From the NCBI RefSeq assembly GCF_016888165.1, contig NZ_JACSWC010000289.1, forward strand, positions 1 through 42,544: 42,544 nucleotides of DNA, in the 5' to 3' direction. Source of the stretch: Halomicronema sp. CCY15110. GTDB taxonomy: Bacteria > Cyanobacteriota > Cyanobacteriia > Phormidesmidales > Phormidesmidaceae. Positions 25,235-35,670 of the stretch are shown here, piece after piece. A program made the position numbers and the translations under genes. Below the pieces are notes generated by a model. It had not been told where the DNA came from. It saw only the letters and a list, made by a program, of their open reading frames with translations, and did no database searches. How positions within the stretch are numbered: position 1 is the first letter of the stretch; every line of letters starts with the position of its first letter.

Positions 25235-26992
25235 CTAGTCGTTCACAGGGTGCCGGGTAAAGGTATAGATGCGTTGGGTTTGCCAGCGCCCTTGCAGCTC
25301 GGACGGATACAGCATGTCTGGGCCGGGCTGGAGTGAGAAGACCTGGCGGCTCAGCCCCACTTGCAAATGACTGAAGGGGTCAGCCCCGTCCGACACGATC
25401 GTTTCCAGCTGCTCTAAGTCGGGCGATTGGACCAATTCGTCCAAAATGGGGGTAAGCGATCGCCAGGTTTCCGCCCCGGCTTGGTTATACCAACCGGGCG
25501 ACACCGCTTGCGGGGCTTCGAGGCCCAGATTGACGATGAGCGTTCCTTGACCAAAGAGTGCGACCGCCACCGATCGCACTTCTTCCTGGGCTAAGAAGCC
25601 CGCTTGATGAGCCAGCTCCCGCACTTTTTCTAACTGCTCGTACTTGGCCGCGATCGCTGAAAAGTCGGCTTTGGTCTGAATCGCGATCGTCACCAGATAC
25701 GTTTGGATCAATAAATGCCCCAGCTTTTGGGCTTTGGTTTCCAAATAATGGGAGTTGTAAGGGGTCGCTTCAATAATCAACGGGACGCGATCGATCATGT
25801 CAAGCCCGTAGCCTTTCAAACCCGCAATCTTGCGCGGATTGTTAGTGATGAGGCAAAACCGGCGCACGCCAATATCATTCAAAATTTGCGCCCCGACGCC
25901 GTAGTTGCGCTGATCGACTGGGAGGCCCAATTTTTCGTTAGCTTCCACGGTATCGAGCCCCATGTCTTGCAGCGAATACGCTTTGAGTTTGTTGACCAGG
26001 CCGATGCCTCGGCCCTCTTGACGCAGATAAACAACCACCCCCCGACCAGCGGCATCAATCATTTTGAGGGCCGCTTGCAGTTGCATCCGGCAGTCGCAGC
26101 GCAGCGACCCAAACGAATCGCCAGTCAGGCATTCAGAGTGCACTCGCACCATCACCGGGACATCAGCAAACGTGGCCGGATCCCCTTTCACCAGCGCGAC
26201 ATGCTCCGAGTTATCCATCAGGTTGCGATAGGCGTAGATGTCGAAATGGCCAAACTGGGTGGGGAGAACCGCGATCGCCTCCCGCTTGATGAACCGCTCG
26301 TGTTCGAGTCGATAGCTGATCAAATCCGCAATGCTGATCAGTTTCAACCCGTGGGTTTGCGCATAGTCAATCAGCTCCGGCAGTCGCGCCATCGAGCCGT
26401 CAGGATTCTGGATTTCGCAAATCACCCCCGCCGGATACAGCCCCGCCAATCGGGACAGGTCAACCCCCGCCTCTGTATGGCCCGCCCGTTTAAGGACTCC
26501 CCCCGCTTTGGCCCGCAGCGGAAAGATATGGCCAGGGCGACGTAGGTCTTGAGGTCGTGCACTCGGATTAAGCGCCACCTGAATGGTGCGCGCCCGATCT
26601 TCCGCCGAGATGCCCGTGGTGACGCCCCACTTGAGAGCCGCGTCAATGCTCACGGTAAACGCCGTTTGCTCGTTTTCGTCTTCAAATGAGCTCTGAGTCA
26701 CCATCAGCGGCAACTCCAGGTCATCGAGTCGCTCACCCGTCATCGCCAGACAGATCAGGCCCCGCGCTTCGACCGCCATGAAGTTGATCATGTCTGGGGT
26801 CGCAAACTGGGCCGCGCAAACCACGTCCCCCTCATTCTCCCGATTTTCGTCGTCTACCACGACGATCGCTCGACCGGCAGCTAAATCTTGTAAGGCGTCG
26901 GCAATGCTGTCAAACGCAAACTCTAACTGTCTTGAGTCACCGGGCTGCGATGGTGAGTTGCCTACCGGGGTTACGTCCTCAAGGTTTGCCAA
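25235..26992 (-). CDS. ribBA: bifunctional 3,4-dihydroxy-2-butanone 4-phosphate synthase / GTP cyclohydrolase II
   Basis: The first enzymes of both branches of riboflavin synthesis fused in one chain. The N-terminal part has the DHBP synthase metal-binding block DDENRENEGD and HTEAGVDLSRL. The middle is GTP cyclohydrolase II, with the zinc Cys triad ECLTGDSFGSLRCDC and RQEGRGIGL. A C-terminal extension of about 157 residues follows the usual end LETKAQKLGHLL. It resembles extensions seen in cyanobacterial and plant RibBA, and I cannot assign it a function. The reading frame is preceded by a TAA, and TTG 26992 is the first plausible start; it has a weak ribosome-binding site. Confidence 0.93.
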   Translation of the reverse strand: MANLEDVTPVGNSPSQPGDSRQLEFAFDSIADALQDLAAGRAIVVVDDENRENEGDVVCAAQFATPDMINFMAVEARGLICLAMTGERLDDLELPLMVTQSSFEDENEQTAFTVSIDAALKWGVTTGISAEDRARTIQVALNPSARPQDLRRPGHIFPLRAKAGGVLKRAGHTEAGVDLSRLAGLYPAGVICEIQNPDGSMARLPELIDYAQTHGLKLISIADLISYRLEHERFIKREAIAVLPTQFGHFDIYAYRNLMDNSEHVALVKGDPATFADVPVMVRVHSECLTGDSFGSLRCDCRMQLQAALKMIDAAGRGVVVYLRQEGRGIGLVNKLKAYSLQDMGLDTVEANEKLGLPVDQRNYGVGAQILNDIGVRRFCLITNNPRKIAGLKGYGLDMIDRVPLIIEATPYNSHYLETKAQKLGHLLIQTYLVTIAIQTKADFSAIAAKYEQLEKVRELAHQAGFLAQEEVRSVAVALFGQGTLIVNLGLEAPQAVSPGWYNQAGAETWRSLTPILDELVQSPDLEQLETIVSDGADPFSHLQVGLSRQVFSLQPGPDMLYPSELQGRWQTQRIYTFTRHPVND

Positions 26993-27125
26993 AATTACTT
27001 ATTTCACTCATTCGTCCTCATTATCGATTTTAGTGTGCTGGCTTGATCCCTGACGGCAGATTCGCCCAGTCATCAAGATTTCTGCCCGCAATTCTCACTA
27101 CGAAAGATCGGGCTGGGAGCGCCGG

Positions 27126-27174
27126 AATGAGACTTGAATCAGTTGGGATAGCCGTATCGACTGTCCCCAGGCAG
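27126..27174 (-). repeat. 49-bp dispersed repeat, copy B
   Basis: Inverted copy of 5191-5239 with about four mismatches over 49 bases. A 7-bp perfect stem (GCAGGCA/TGCCTGC, 27171-27187, loop AGA) lies at its right edge, and a degenerate form of the same element precedes copy A. Confidence 0.75.
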
Positions 27175-27222
27175 GCAAGATGCCTGCGCTAAGTAGGCAG
27201 GCGTCATTAACTGTAAAACGCA

Positions 27223-27280
27223 TTTCGACTTCGCTCAATGCTCAAGCTGCTGCTAGGCAGAGGGTTGAGCGGAGTCGAAA
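27223..27280. repeat. inverted repeat of the TTTCGACTTCGCTCAA family
   Basis: TTTCGACTTCGCTCAA (27223-27238) pairs with TTGAGCGGAGTCGAAA (27265-27280) with one mismatch, across a 26-base loop. A CTGTAAAnCG tract precedes both this copy and the one at 4013, which shows they are copies of one larger element rather than chance palindromes. Confidence 0.75.
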
Positions 27281-27414
27281 CCCGGAAACCTGCACCGGAT
27301 TTAATTCAGCCCTCTTACCTAACAATGTGGATAATAATGATCCTCATTCCTATAGATGGAGCGTTAAAGAACCCTGCCCGGTTATCAACTCCTTGGGACT
27401 AAACAGGTGAGAGA

Positions 27415-28011
27415 CTATGCACTTTGCCAGGTGATGTAAGGCAGGTTGGCGGCGGTCGCTTTGACGGCAGCGCTCTGGGCAACCAGTTGCCCAGTGGCAT
27501 CCCAAGTGCCGGCAGTAAACATTTGCCGCAGACTATCGGCGAGTGCGACCGGTGCGGTGAACTCCGCCATCGTCACGGTCATAGACTCTAGATCGAGCGT
27601 CAGCGGTGTTTGGGGGTGTGCGGCGATCAGAGCTTGGAGTTGACTGGCCACCTCAGAACTCACGGTGACACAGGGCACCCCCATCGCCACGCAGTTCCCC
27701 AAAAAGATTTCGGCAAAGCTTTCACCAATCAAGGCTTTGATGCCCCACCGAGAGATCGCTTGGGGGGCATGTTCGCGGGAGGAGCCGCAGCCAAAATTGC
27801 GATTCACCACGAGGATTTCGGCGGCTTGATATTGTGACTGATCGAAGGCATGTTGGCCGTTGAGCTGGGTGCGATCGTCGGCAAATACTTGTTCACCCAA
27901 GCCGTCAAAGGTGACGCACTTGAGAAAGCGGGCGGGAATGATGCGATCGGTGTCAATATCATCGCCCTTGAGGGGCAGCCCTGGCCCTGACACGGTCTTG
28001 ACTTGAGACAT
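27415..28011 (-). CDS. leuD: 3-isopropylmalate dehydratase small subunit
   Basis: With LeuC it isomerises 2-isopropylmalate to 3-isopropylmalate in leucine synthesis. The 198-residue product has the family blocks [16 protein letters not shown] and [19 protein letters not shown], then [15 protein letters not shown]. The swivel-domain layout and length fit. leuC is not adjacent on the visible left side, so the subunits are either separate or leuC lies elsewhere. The start is ATG 28011; a 16-bp hairpin lies about 50 bases upstream of it. Confidence 0.95.
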   Translation of the reverse strand: MSQVKTVSGPGLPLKGDDIDTDRIIPARFLKCVTFDGLGEQVFADDRTQLNGQHAFDQSQYQAAEILVVNRNFGCGSSREHAPQAISRWGIKALIGESFAEIFLGNCVAMGVPCVTVSSEVASQLQALIAAHPQTPLTLDLESMTVTMAEFTAPVALADSLRQMFTAGTWDATGQLVAQSAAVKATAANLPYITWQSA

Positions 28012-28063
28012 ACGCTACGCTGCAACTTCTGGGGTGGATTTGGAGTGGATTTTTATGATACCG

Positions 28064-28113
28064 CCTGACGCAGAGGGAACATTCGAGGGACGTAATTTTC
28101 CCTCTGCGTCAGG
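28064..28113. repeat. 16-bp perfect inverted repeat between the sugar phosphorylase gene and leuD
   Basis: CCTGACGCAGAGGGAA (28064-28079) and its exact complement (28098-28113) form a 16-bp stem with an 18-base loop. It lies 10 bases after the stop of the phosphorylase gene and 52 bases before the leuD start, on the same strand as both. The following bases on the minus strand are CGGTATCATAAAA, not a T-tract, so an ordinary intrinsic terminator is not supported. Confidence 0.8.
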
Positions 28114-28123
28114 GGCAGTCAGC

Positions 28124-29896
28124 CTAATCGCCGAGCAGGGGGTCAGGGGTCATGTGGTCTTCAGCGGAATCGACCTTATTGGTAATCCACAGCGATTGAT
28201 AGGGTTGGAGGCTGTAAGCTGCGTCCAGGGTGGTCAAGCGATCGCCCGAAATCAGGTCAGTCCACTCATCGGTATCCAGCAGATTCAGATCAGAGAGCCG
28301 CAGTTCTTGCGAGTCGCGGCTCAGGTTATGAATGCAAAAGATGCTCTGATCCCGCGCCATACTCTGCCGCCAAAAGGCAAAAATCGCCTGGTTCAGCGGA
28401 TGCAGAGTGTACTGGGTGGCGTTGGGATGAAAGGCCCGCTGCCGACGGCGAATTTTGATCAGGCGGGACAGCTCAGCGAGGACTTTGGCGTGGGGTGTGG
28501 TGGGGTCAGCCAAAGCCGTTTCTAATGCCTGAATATTCCACTTGTAGCGGTTAATGGTGCGATTGTGACCGGTTTCAACGACTCCCTCATGGTTGTTGTG
28601 GGTCGCCAGCAGACTGTGAATGTAAAACGCGGGAATGCCTTCTAGGGACATCATGATGGTCTGGGAGCAAAGGAACCGCTCAATTTGCCACTCATCTTCG
28701 CCGGCCACCGTCCCCTTCATCGCGTCGAAGAGGGAAATGTTGATTTCGTAGGGCGACTCTGAGCCGTCGGCATGGCTGCGCATACTAATTTTGCCGCCAA
28801 AGGACTTCATCGTGCTCAGCAGCGTGTTGTATTCGTCAGCGGTGAGTAGACCTTCGGTGGGGCGGAGTCCAATGCCGTCGTGGGAAGCGGTGAAGTTAAA
28901 GTAGGCGCACCCAATGGGGGCGGGGGGCATACTCATCATCCACTGCTTTAAATAATCCGATCGCCCCTGCATCAACGCATTCAGCACCAGCGGTGGCAGG
29001 CTGAAGTTGTAAATCATGTGGGCTTCGTTGCGGTTGCCAAAGTAGCTCAGATTTTCGCGGTTGGGAACGTTCGTTTCCGTGATGATGGCAATCTGGGGAT
29101 CAATCATCTGTAGGAGTTCCCTGAGCAGCCGGACGACCGTGTGCGTCTGGGGCAGATGAATGCAGCGGGTGCCGATTTCTTTCCACAGATAGCCCACCGC
29201 ATCGAGGCGGATGTAGCGCGTGCCCGCAGCGACGTAAAACAGGATGATCTTGACATATTCCAGCAGCACATCGGGATTGCTGAAATCAACATCGATCTGG
29301 TCACTGCTGAAGGTGCTCCAAACATGTTTGGGGCCATCCACCGTTTCAAGCTTGGTCAGCAGGGGCGAACTGCGGGGACGCACCACGCCTGCGAGTTGTT
29401 CATCATGGGGATCGGCCTCAATGAGGTAGTCGCAACCGGGTTTTTCCCCGGCTTGAAATTGCTGGACCCAGGGATGCTGACTGGAGACGTGGTTAATGAC
29501 TAAATCGACCATCAGGTTAAACGATTCGCTGATGCGTTTAACGTCTGACCAATCCCCCAGTTCTGGGTTGACGGCGGTGTAGTCTTGGATGGCGAAGCCG
29601 TCGTCAGAGGTGTAGGGAAAAAACGGCAAAATGTGAACGCCCGTGAGGCTGTCTTGGAGGTGCGTTTCTAAAAACTCGGCGAGAACCGCCAGCGGCGATC
29701 GCCCATCATCGGCCACCAGACTATCGCCGTAGGTAATCAAAATAACGTTGTCATGGCTCCATTTGCGCCAGTTTTCACGGCTGCTGTGTTGCAAGTGGGG
29801 GGCCAACAAGTCTTGCAGTTGGGGAATCAGGGCTTCAACCTGTTCAGGTGAATACACCTTGCTGAGTAAGGGGTGAATACGGGCAGAAAAATCCAT
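28124..29896 (-). CDS. GH13_18-type sugar phosphorylase (sucrose or glucosylglycerate phosphorylase-like)
   Basis: A cytosolic glycoside phosphorylase of 590 residues that would split an alpha-glucoside with phosphate to give glucose 1-phosphate. It has VILITYGDSL near the N-terminus. The catalytic residues are Asp232 in RLDAVGYLWKE, Glu274 in ITETNVP and Asp340 in TASHDGIGLRP. These follow the sucrose phosphorylase pattern (RLDAVGY, ITE, HDGIG). The acceptor specificity (sucrose, glucosylglycerate, glucosylglycerol) cannot be read with confidence. ATG 29896 is chosen; an earlier TTG at 29902 is in frame. It is a single gene upstream of leuD. Confidence 0.85.
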   Translation of the reverse strand: MDFSARIHPLLSKVYSPEQVEALIPQLQDLLAPHLQHSSRENWRKWSHDNVILITYGDSLVADDGRSPLAVLAEFLETHLQDSLTGVHILPFFPYTSDDGFAIQDYTAVNPELGDWSDVKRISESFNLMVDLVINHVSSQHPWVQQFQAGEKPGCDYLIEADPHDEQLAGVVRPRSSPLLTKLETVDGPKHVWSTFSSDQIDVDFSNPDVLLEYVKIILFYVAAGTRYIRLDAVGYLWKEIGTRCIHLPQTHTVVRLLRELLQMIDPQIAIITETNVPNRENLSYFGNRNEAHMIYNFSLPPLVLNALMQGRSDYLKQWMMSMPPAPIGCAYFNFTASHDGIGLRPTEGLLTADEYNTLLSTMKSFGGKISMRSHADGSESPYEINISLFDAMKGTVAGEDEWQIERFLCSQTIMMSLEGIPAFYIHSLLATHNNHEGVVETGHNRTINRYKWNIQALETALADPTTPHAKVLAELSRLIKIRRRQRAFHPNATQYTLHPLNQAIFAFWRQSMARDQSIFCIHNLSRDSQELRLSDLNLLDTDEWTDLISGDRLTTLDAAYSLQPYQSLWITNKVDSAEDHMTPDPLLGD

Positions 29897-30427
29897 CAGC
29901 AAACATCAATAACAGAACAGATAGAAAGAAATCGGAAGCTAAAGCCGCTGCCGATACCGTCAGAGGATGACCCCTCAGAGGGGGCAGTCGTTCTTATTCG
30001 GTAAATATCGATCATTCAATGCAAAAAACAGCGGCTTTGAAATAACCCAGGTAATTTCTTCATGTAATCGCAAAGACAGCAATAACTCGAAAGGTCAGTC
30101 AGGGAATTGAGCGGAGTCAAGCCCTGGCAGCGATCGCGCCAGCGCCAGGTGATTTATCGGCATAGCGTAGCATTCTGACCAAAAAGTCTTGTAATCTTTG
30201 ACACGACATCGGCCTGAAGACCGTCGCGCTAGGACTGACGGGCAGTTGGCCCATGGCTGGGCGGGTGACTCGCTCCACCGTCTGGGCCGCCAGGTTGACC
30301 AACCGGGGGGCAAAGACGGCGATCGCTGGATGGCAAGCCCGCATTCCGTCACCCAGGACACCTACAACTAGGCGAAAAATCCGCCATCATAAACAAGTTG
30401 TCGTCGGCCAAGTGTGGGACAGGTATC
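29897..30427. other. 531-bp intergenic region upstream of uvrB
   Basis: Divergent region between the phosphorylase and uvrB genes. It contains a shortened member of the TTTCGACTTCGCTCAA family (30107-30120, in the opposite orientation). Two overlapping minus-strand ORFs at about 30095-30361 (88 and 75 codons) have no recognisable product. One contains [19 protein letters not shown], which looks somewhat protein-like, so a small pseudogene cannot be excluded. Confidence 0.4.
30107..30120 (-). repeat. short copy of the TTTCGACTTCGCTCAA repeat
   Basis: TTGAGCGGAGTCAA is a partial match to the right arm of 27223-27280 (TTGAGCGGAGTCGAAA), with GA of the last GAAA missing. No left arm is seen nearby. 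Confidence 0.5.
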
Positions 30428-32443
<2,016 letters not shown>

Positions 32444-32960
32444 CCGCGTCCAACTGAGCGCCGCCAACTGAGCGCCGCCCGACGTGCCCAACCGCTCGCC
32501 GATGGAGTGAGCGGTTCTGCTGCTGGCAGCGCAGAGACGGCAGCCGGGGGCGCGTCGGGCCATTGATGCGGGGGGCGGCTACATTTTTGGGGGTTGAGGC
32601 GGTGCGATCGCGCGATCGCGCCGCCCATTTGGGAGATTTTCCTGATTTACCGCATGACTCACTGATAAAAGTGGGTAATCTATATCACAAATCAGGTTCT
32701 CACTTTTATTGATGTTTTTTGGCGCTTGGATAGCTTTGTCTGAAATCGGTTTGATTGCTGTGGTTCATAGTTTGCCTATCGCCATAGGAGCGATTACCCC
32801 CTGATACCAAGTTGTCATGACATTTTTTGTTGTTCAGACCGCTGGCGTTTAGACCAACGGACGCATTGATTCGCCAATTAATCCTGAACAGCTCACGGCT
32901 GATTTGGCTTCCGGCTGATTTTGACTCTTTTTCGCTGCCTACAAGGTTGACCCCAGCTGC
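32444..32960. other. 517-bp intergenic region upstream of the Amt-histidine-kinase gene
   Basis: The left part holds a direct repeat of about 14 bases (CAACTGAGCGCCGC twice, near 32451-32479) after uvrB and a GC-rich stretch with HIP1-type GCGATCGCG units near 32605-32625. The right part (32641-32710) has nested inverted repeats and an NtcA-like site, annotated separately. No ORF of credible coding character is seen. Confidence 0.5.
32641..32709 (+). promoter_or_regulatory. nested inverted repeats with an NtcA-like site upstream of the Amt-kinase gene
   Basis: CCTGATTT (32641-32648) pairs with AAATCAGG (32689-32696), and ATAAAAGTG (32665-32673) pairs with CACTTTTAT (32701-32709). Between them GTA-N8-CAC (32675-32688) is close to the NtcA consensus GTA-N8-TAC. 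NtcA activates ammonium transporter genes under nitrogen starvation. One mismatch in the core and no clear -10 at the usual distance make this only a candidate. Confidence 0.3.
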
Positions 32961-35663
32961 ATGACTCCATCCCTCATCGATATTCTCTGGGTGCTAATTA
33001 GCGCCAGCCTAGTGTTTTTAATGCAGGCGGGGTTTATGTGCTTAGAAGCAGGCAGCACCCGCAGCAAAAACAACATCAACGTCGTTATCAAAAACATCTC
33101 TGACTTTGGCATTTCGGTGCTGTGTTTTTGGCTGTTTGGCTATGGCCTGATGTTTGGGCAAACCCACTTTGGCTGGGTGGGCACTAACGTTTGGGCTCCC
33201 GAAGTCGGCCAAGGCGAGACCTGGTTGGTCGTGTTTTTCCTGTTTCAGGCCATGTTTTGCAGCACGGCGGTCACCATCGTCTCGGGGGCGGTGGCCGAGC
33301 GGATGCGGTTTTCTAGCTATCTGGCGGTTTCGGTGCTGGTCTCCGGTTTTATCTATCCCTTCTTTGGTCATTGGACCTGGAATGGCCTGAATCTGGGCGA
33401 GAGTAGCGGCTGGCTCGGGCAGCTCGGTTTTGTGGATTTTGCGGGCTCGACCGTCGTCCATAGTGTCGGCGGGTGGGTGGCCTTAGCTGCGGCCATCATC
33501 GTTGGGCCGCGCATTGGCCGATTTTCGCGCAAGCGGCGACGGCGATTTTTAACGGGGTACGACTTGCCGTTATCGCTGTTAGGCACGCTGCTGCTGTGGT
33601 TCGGGTGGTTTGGCTTTAACGGGGGCAGCGTGTTGGCGCTGAACGACCAGGTGCCTGGCATCATCACCAACACGGTGATGGCGGGGGCCGCCGGCTTAGT
33701 CACGCCCATTTTGCTCAGCCTGTTTCAGCAACAACAGCTGCGGGTGAGTGCGGTGGCGAATGGGTCACTGGCGGGCTTGGTGGCGATTACCGCCAATTGT
33801 CACGCGGTGACCACCCACAACGCCATCTTGATTGGGGCGATCGGCAGCCTGTGCATGTTGTTTGCCGAGGCCCAACTCCAGCGCTACCAGATTGACGACG
33901 TGGTGGGGGCGATTCCGGTGCATTTAGCCGCGGGCATCTGGGGCACCTTGGCCGTAGGGCTATTTGGTGATCTGACGGTGCTCAATACGGGGTTAAGCCG
34001 GGTGGCCCAATTGGGTGTGCAGCTAGCGGGCATTGTGACGGCGAGTGTGTGGGCCTTTGGCGTGACCTTTTTTCTGCTGTGGCTGACCAATCGCCGCTGG
34101 CCGCTGCGAGTCAGCCATCGCGATGAGCACATTGGGCTGAATGTGGCTGAACACGGGGCGGCGAGTGATCTAGTGGATTTTTTTACGGTGATGCAGCGGC
34201 AAGAACGCACCGGTGACCTGCGGCTGCGCGCCCCGGTGGAACCGTTTACGCCGGTGGGGCAAATTGCGGCTCGCTACAATCGCGTCATTGGCAGTTTGGA
34301 ACAGGCGCTGGCCCGCACGGATGCCATTGTGGAGAGTGCGATCGAAGTAATTCTGACGGTGTCGCGGCGCGACTTGCTGATTCAGACGGCGAATCCAGCG
34401 GTGCGCAAGATGTTTGGTTTGGCGGAAGGCCAATTGCCGGGGATGCCCCTCAGCACGTTACTGGTATTCGAGGCCCAACCGACTGCTGAGGAAAAGGAGA
34501 TCACAGCGATCGTTGACCGGGGGCAGCGGCCAGTGGCGGCTCTGGAGCTGGCTCGGGTCGTACAAAAAGCCAGTGAGGAAGGGACGCCCTATGAGTTGAT
34601 CGGTCGTCGCCGCAGTGGGGGTGAGTTTCCGGTGGAGGTGACGGCGGCGGTCCTCAAAAGTCAGCCAGAGGATAGTTACACTCTGATCGTGCGTGACATT
34701 ACGCTGCGCAAACAGGCCGAAGCGGCGATCCAGCGGGCGGAAGCGAAAGATTTGGAAGCGAAGCGGCTGGAGAAAACCCTGGCTGAATTGCAGGAAGCGC
34801 AGTTGCAGCTGGTGCATAGCGAAAAGATGTCGAGCCTGGGGCAGCTGGTGGCGGGGGTCGCCCACGAAATCAACAACCCAGTGAGCTTTATTCACGGCAA
34901 TCTGACATATGTGGATGAATATATTGAGGATTTGCTGACGCTGATTAATCTGTACCTGTCAGATCCTGAGATCCAGGCATCGGAGGCAATTCAAAAGCAA
35001 GTCAAAGCGATGGATATTCATTATCTGGTCGAAGATTTGCCCAAAATTTTGCAGTCGATGCGGGTGGGCACGGAACGGATTACGGAAATTGTCCGATCGC
35101 TGAAGGACTTCTCGCACCAGGGGGGGACACAGCGTAAGCGGGTAGATTTACATCAAGGGCTGGATAGTACCCTGACGATTCTCGGCAATAAGCTGAAGGC
35201 GCGGGGCGATCGCCCGGCAATCGAGATCATTCGCGAATATGGCGACTTGCCCCTGGTGGATTGCTTTCCGGGTCAATTGAACCAGGTCTTTATGAACCTG
35301 TTGACCAACGCGATCGATGCCCTGGATGAAAAGTGGGCCACTCAGCATACCGTAGCTGATGCCACCCCTTCCCAGTGGCTGCCGAAAATCATTTTGCGGA
35401 CGGAACAGGTGGCAGGCGATCGCATTCACCTACACTTCACGGATAATGGCACCGGCATTCCCGACCATGTGAAACGCCGCATGATGGACCCATTTTTTAC
35501 CACCAAACCCGTGGGCCAAGGCACCGGACTCGGCATGGCCATCAGCTATCAAATCATCGTCGAGCGGCACCACGGCCAACTCAACTGCCTCTCGACACCG
35601 GGGCACGGTACCCGCTTTTTGATCGATTTACCCCTGGAGCCGTCGGTGCTATCCGCGACTTGA
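32961..35663 (+). CDS. ammonium transporter fused to a PAS-histidine kinase
   Basis: A 900-residue protein. Residues 1-380 are an Amt/Rh channel with the twin histidines His167 (GSTVVHSVGG) and His321 (DDVVGAIPVHLAAGIWGTL), Asp159 and HWTWNG. A linker (about 385-450) leads to a PAS domain (about 450-585; VESAIEVILTVSRRDLLIQTANPAVRKMFG). A coiled coil (585-615) and histidine kinase follow. The H-box is LGQLVAGVAHEINNP, with phospho-acceptor His635. The ATPase domain has NQVFMNLLTNAIDAL, FTDNGTGIP and GTGLGMAISY. All kinase motifs are present. This layout suggests an ammonium-regulated sensor kinase, as reported for other Amt-kinase fusions. No response regulator is adjacent. It converges with the MDR gene, 7 bases away. 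Confidence 0.93.
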   Translation: MTPSLIDILWVLISASLVFLMQAGFMCLEAGSTRSKNNINVVIKNISDFGISVLCFWLFGYGLMFGQTHFGWVGTNVWAPEVGQGETWLVVFFLFQAMFCSTAVTIVSGAVAERMRFSSYLAVSVLVSGFIYPFFGHWTWNGLNLGESSGWLGQLGFVDFAGSTVVHSVGGWVALAAAIIVGPRIGRFSRKRRRRFLTGYDLPLSLLGTLLLWFGWFGFNGGSVLALNDQVPGIITNTVMAGAAGLVTPILLSLFQQQQLRVSAVANGSLAGLVAITANCHAVTTHNAILIGAIGSLCMLFAEAQLQRYQIDDVVGAIPVHLAAGIWGTLAVGLFGDLTVLNTGLSRVAQLGVQLAGIVTASVWAFGVTFFLLWLTNRRWPLRVSHRDEHIGLNVAEHGAASDLVDFFTVMQRQERTGDLRLRAPVEPFTPVGQIAARYNRVIGSLEQALARTDAIVESAIEVILTVSRRDLLIQTANPAVRKMFGLAEGQLPGMPLSTLLVFEAQPTAEEKEITAIVDRGQRPVAALELARVVQKASEEGTPYELIGRRRSGGEFPVEVTAAVLKSQPEDSYTLIVRDITLRKQAEAAIQRAEAKDLEAKRLEKTLAELQEAQLQLVHSEKMSSLGQLVAGVAHEINNPVSFIHGNLTYVDEYIEDLLTLINLYLSDPEIQASEAIQKQVKAMDIHYLVEDLPKILQSMRVGTERITEIVRSLKDFSHQGGTQRKRVDLHQGLDSTLTILGNKLKARGDRPAIEIIREYGDLPLVDCFPGQLNQVFMNLLTNAIDALDEKWATQHTVADATPSQWLPKIILRTEQVAGDRIHLHFTDNGTGIPDHVKRRMMDPFFTTKPVGQGTGLGMAISYQIIVERHHGQLNCLSTPGHGTRFLIDLPLEPSVLSAT

Positions 35664-35670
35664 GCGCGGC

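Larger units (their letters stand above)
26993..27414. other. 422-bp intergenic region rich in dispersed repeats
   Basis: Lies between two minus-strand genes (ribBA and leuD). It contains dispersed repeat copy B (27126-27174), a small GCAGGCA/TGCCTGC hairpin (27171-27187) and the inverted repeat of the TTTCGACTTCGCTCAA family (27223-27280). The leftmost part should hold the ribBA promoter. No credible ORF or tRNA is seen. Confidence 0.6.

Noticed and set aside
25715-26545. A 276-codon plus-strand ORF opposite ribBA
   Set aside because: A shadow of ribBA; the translated sequence has many His/Arg/Gln residues and no family motif.
30095-30361. Overlapping minus-strand ORFs upstream of uvrB
   Set aside because: Neither has a clear start or family motif; a small pseudogene is possible, but the evidence is too weak to call one.
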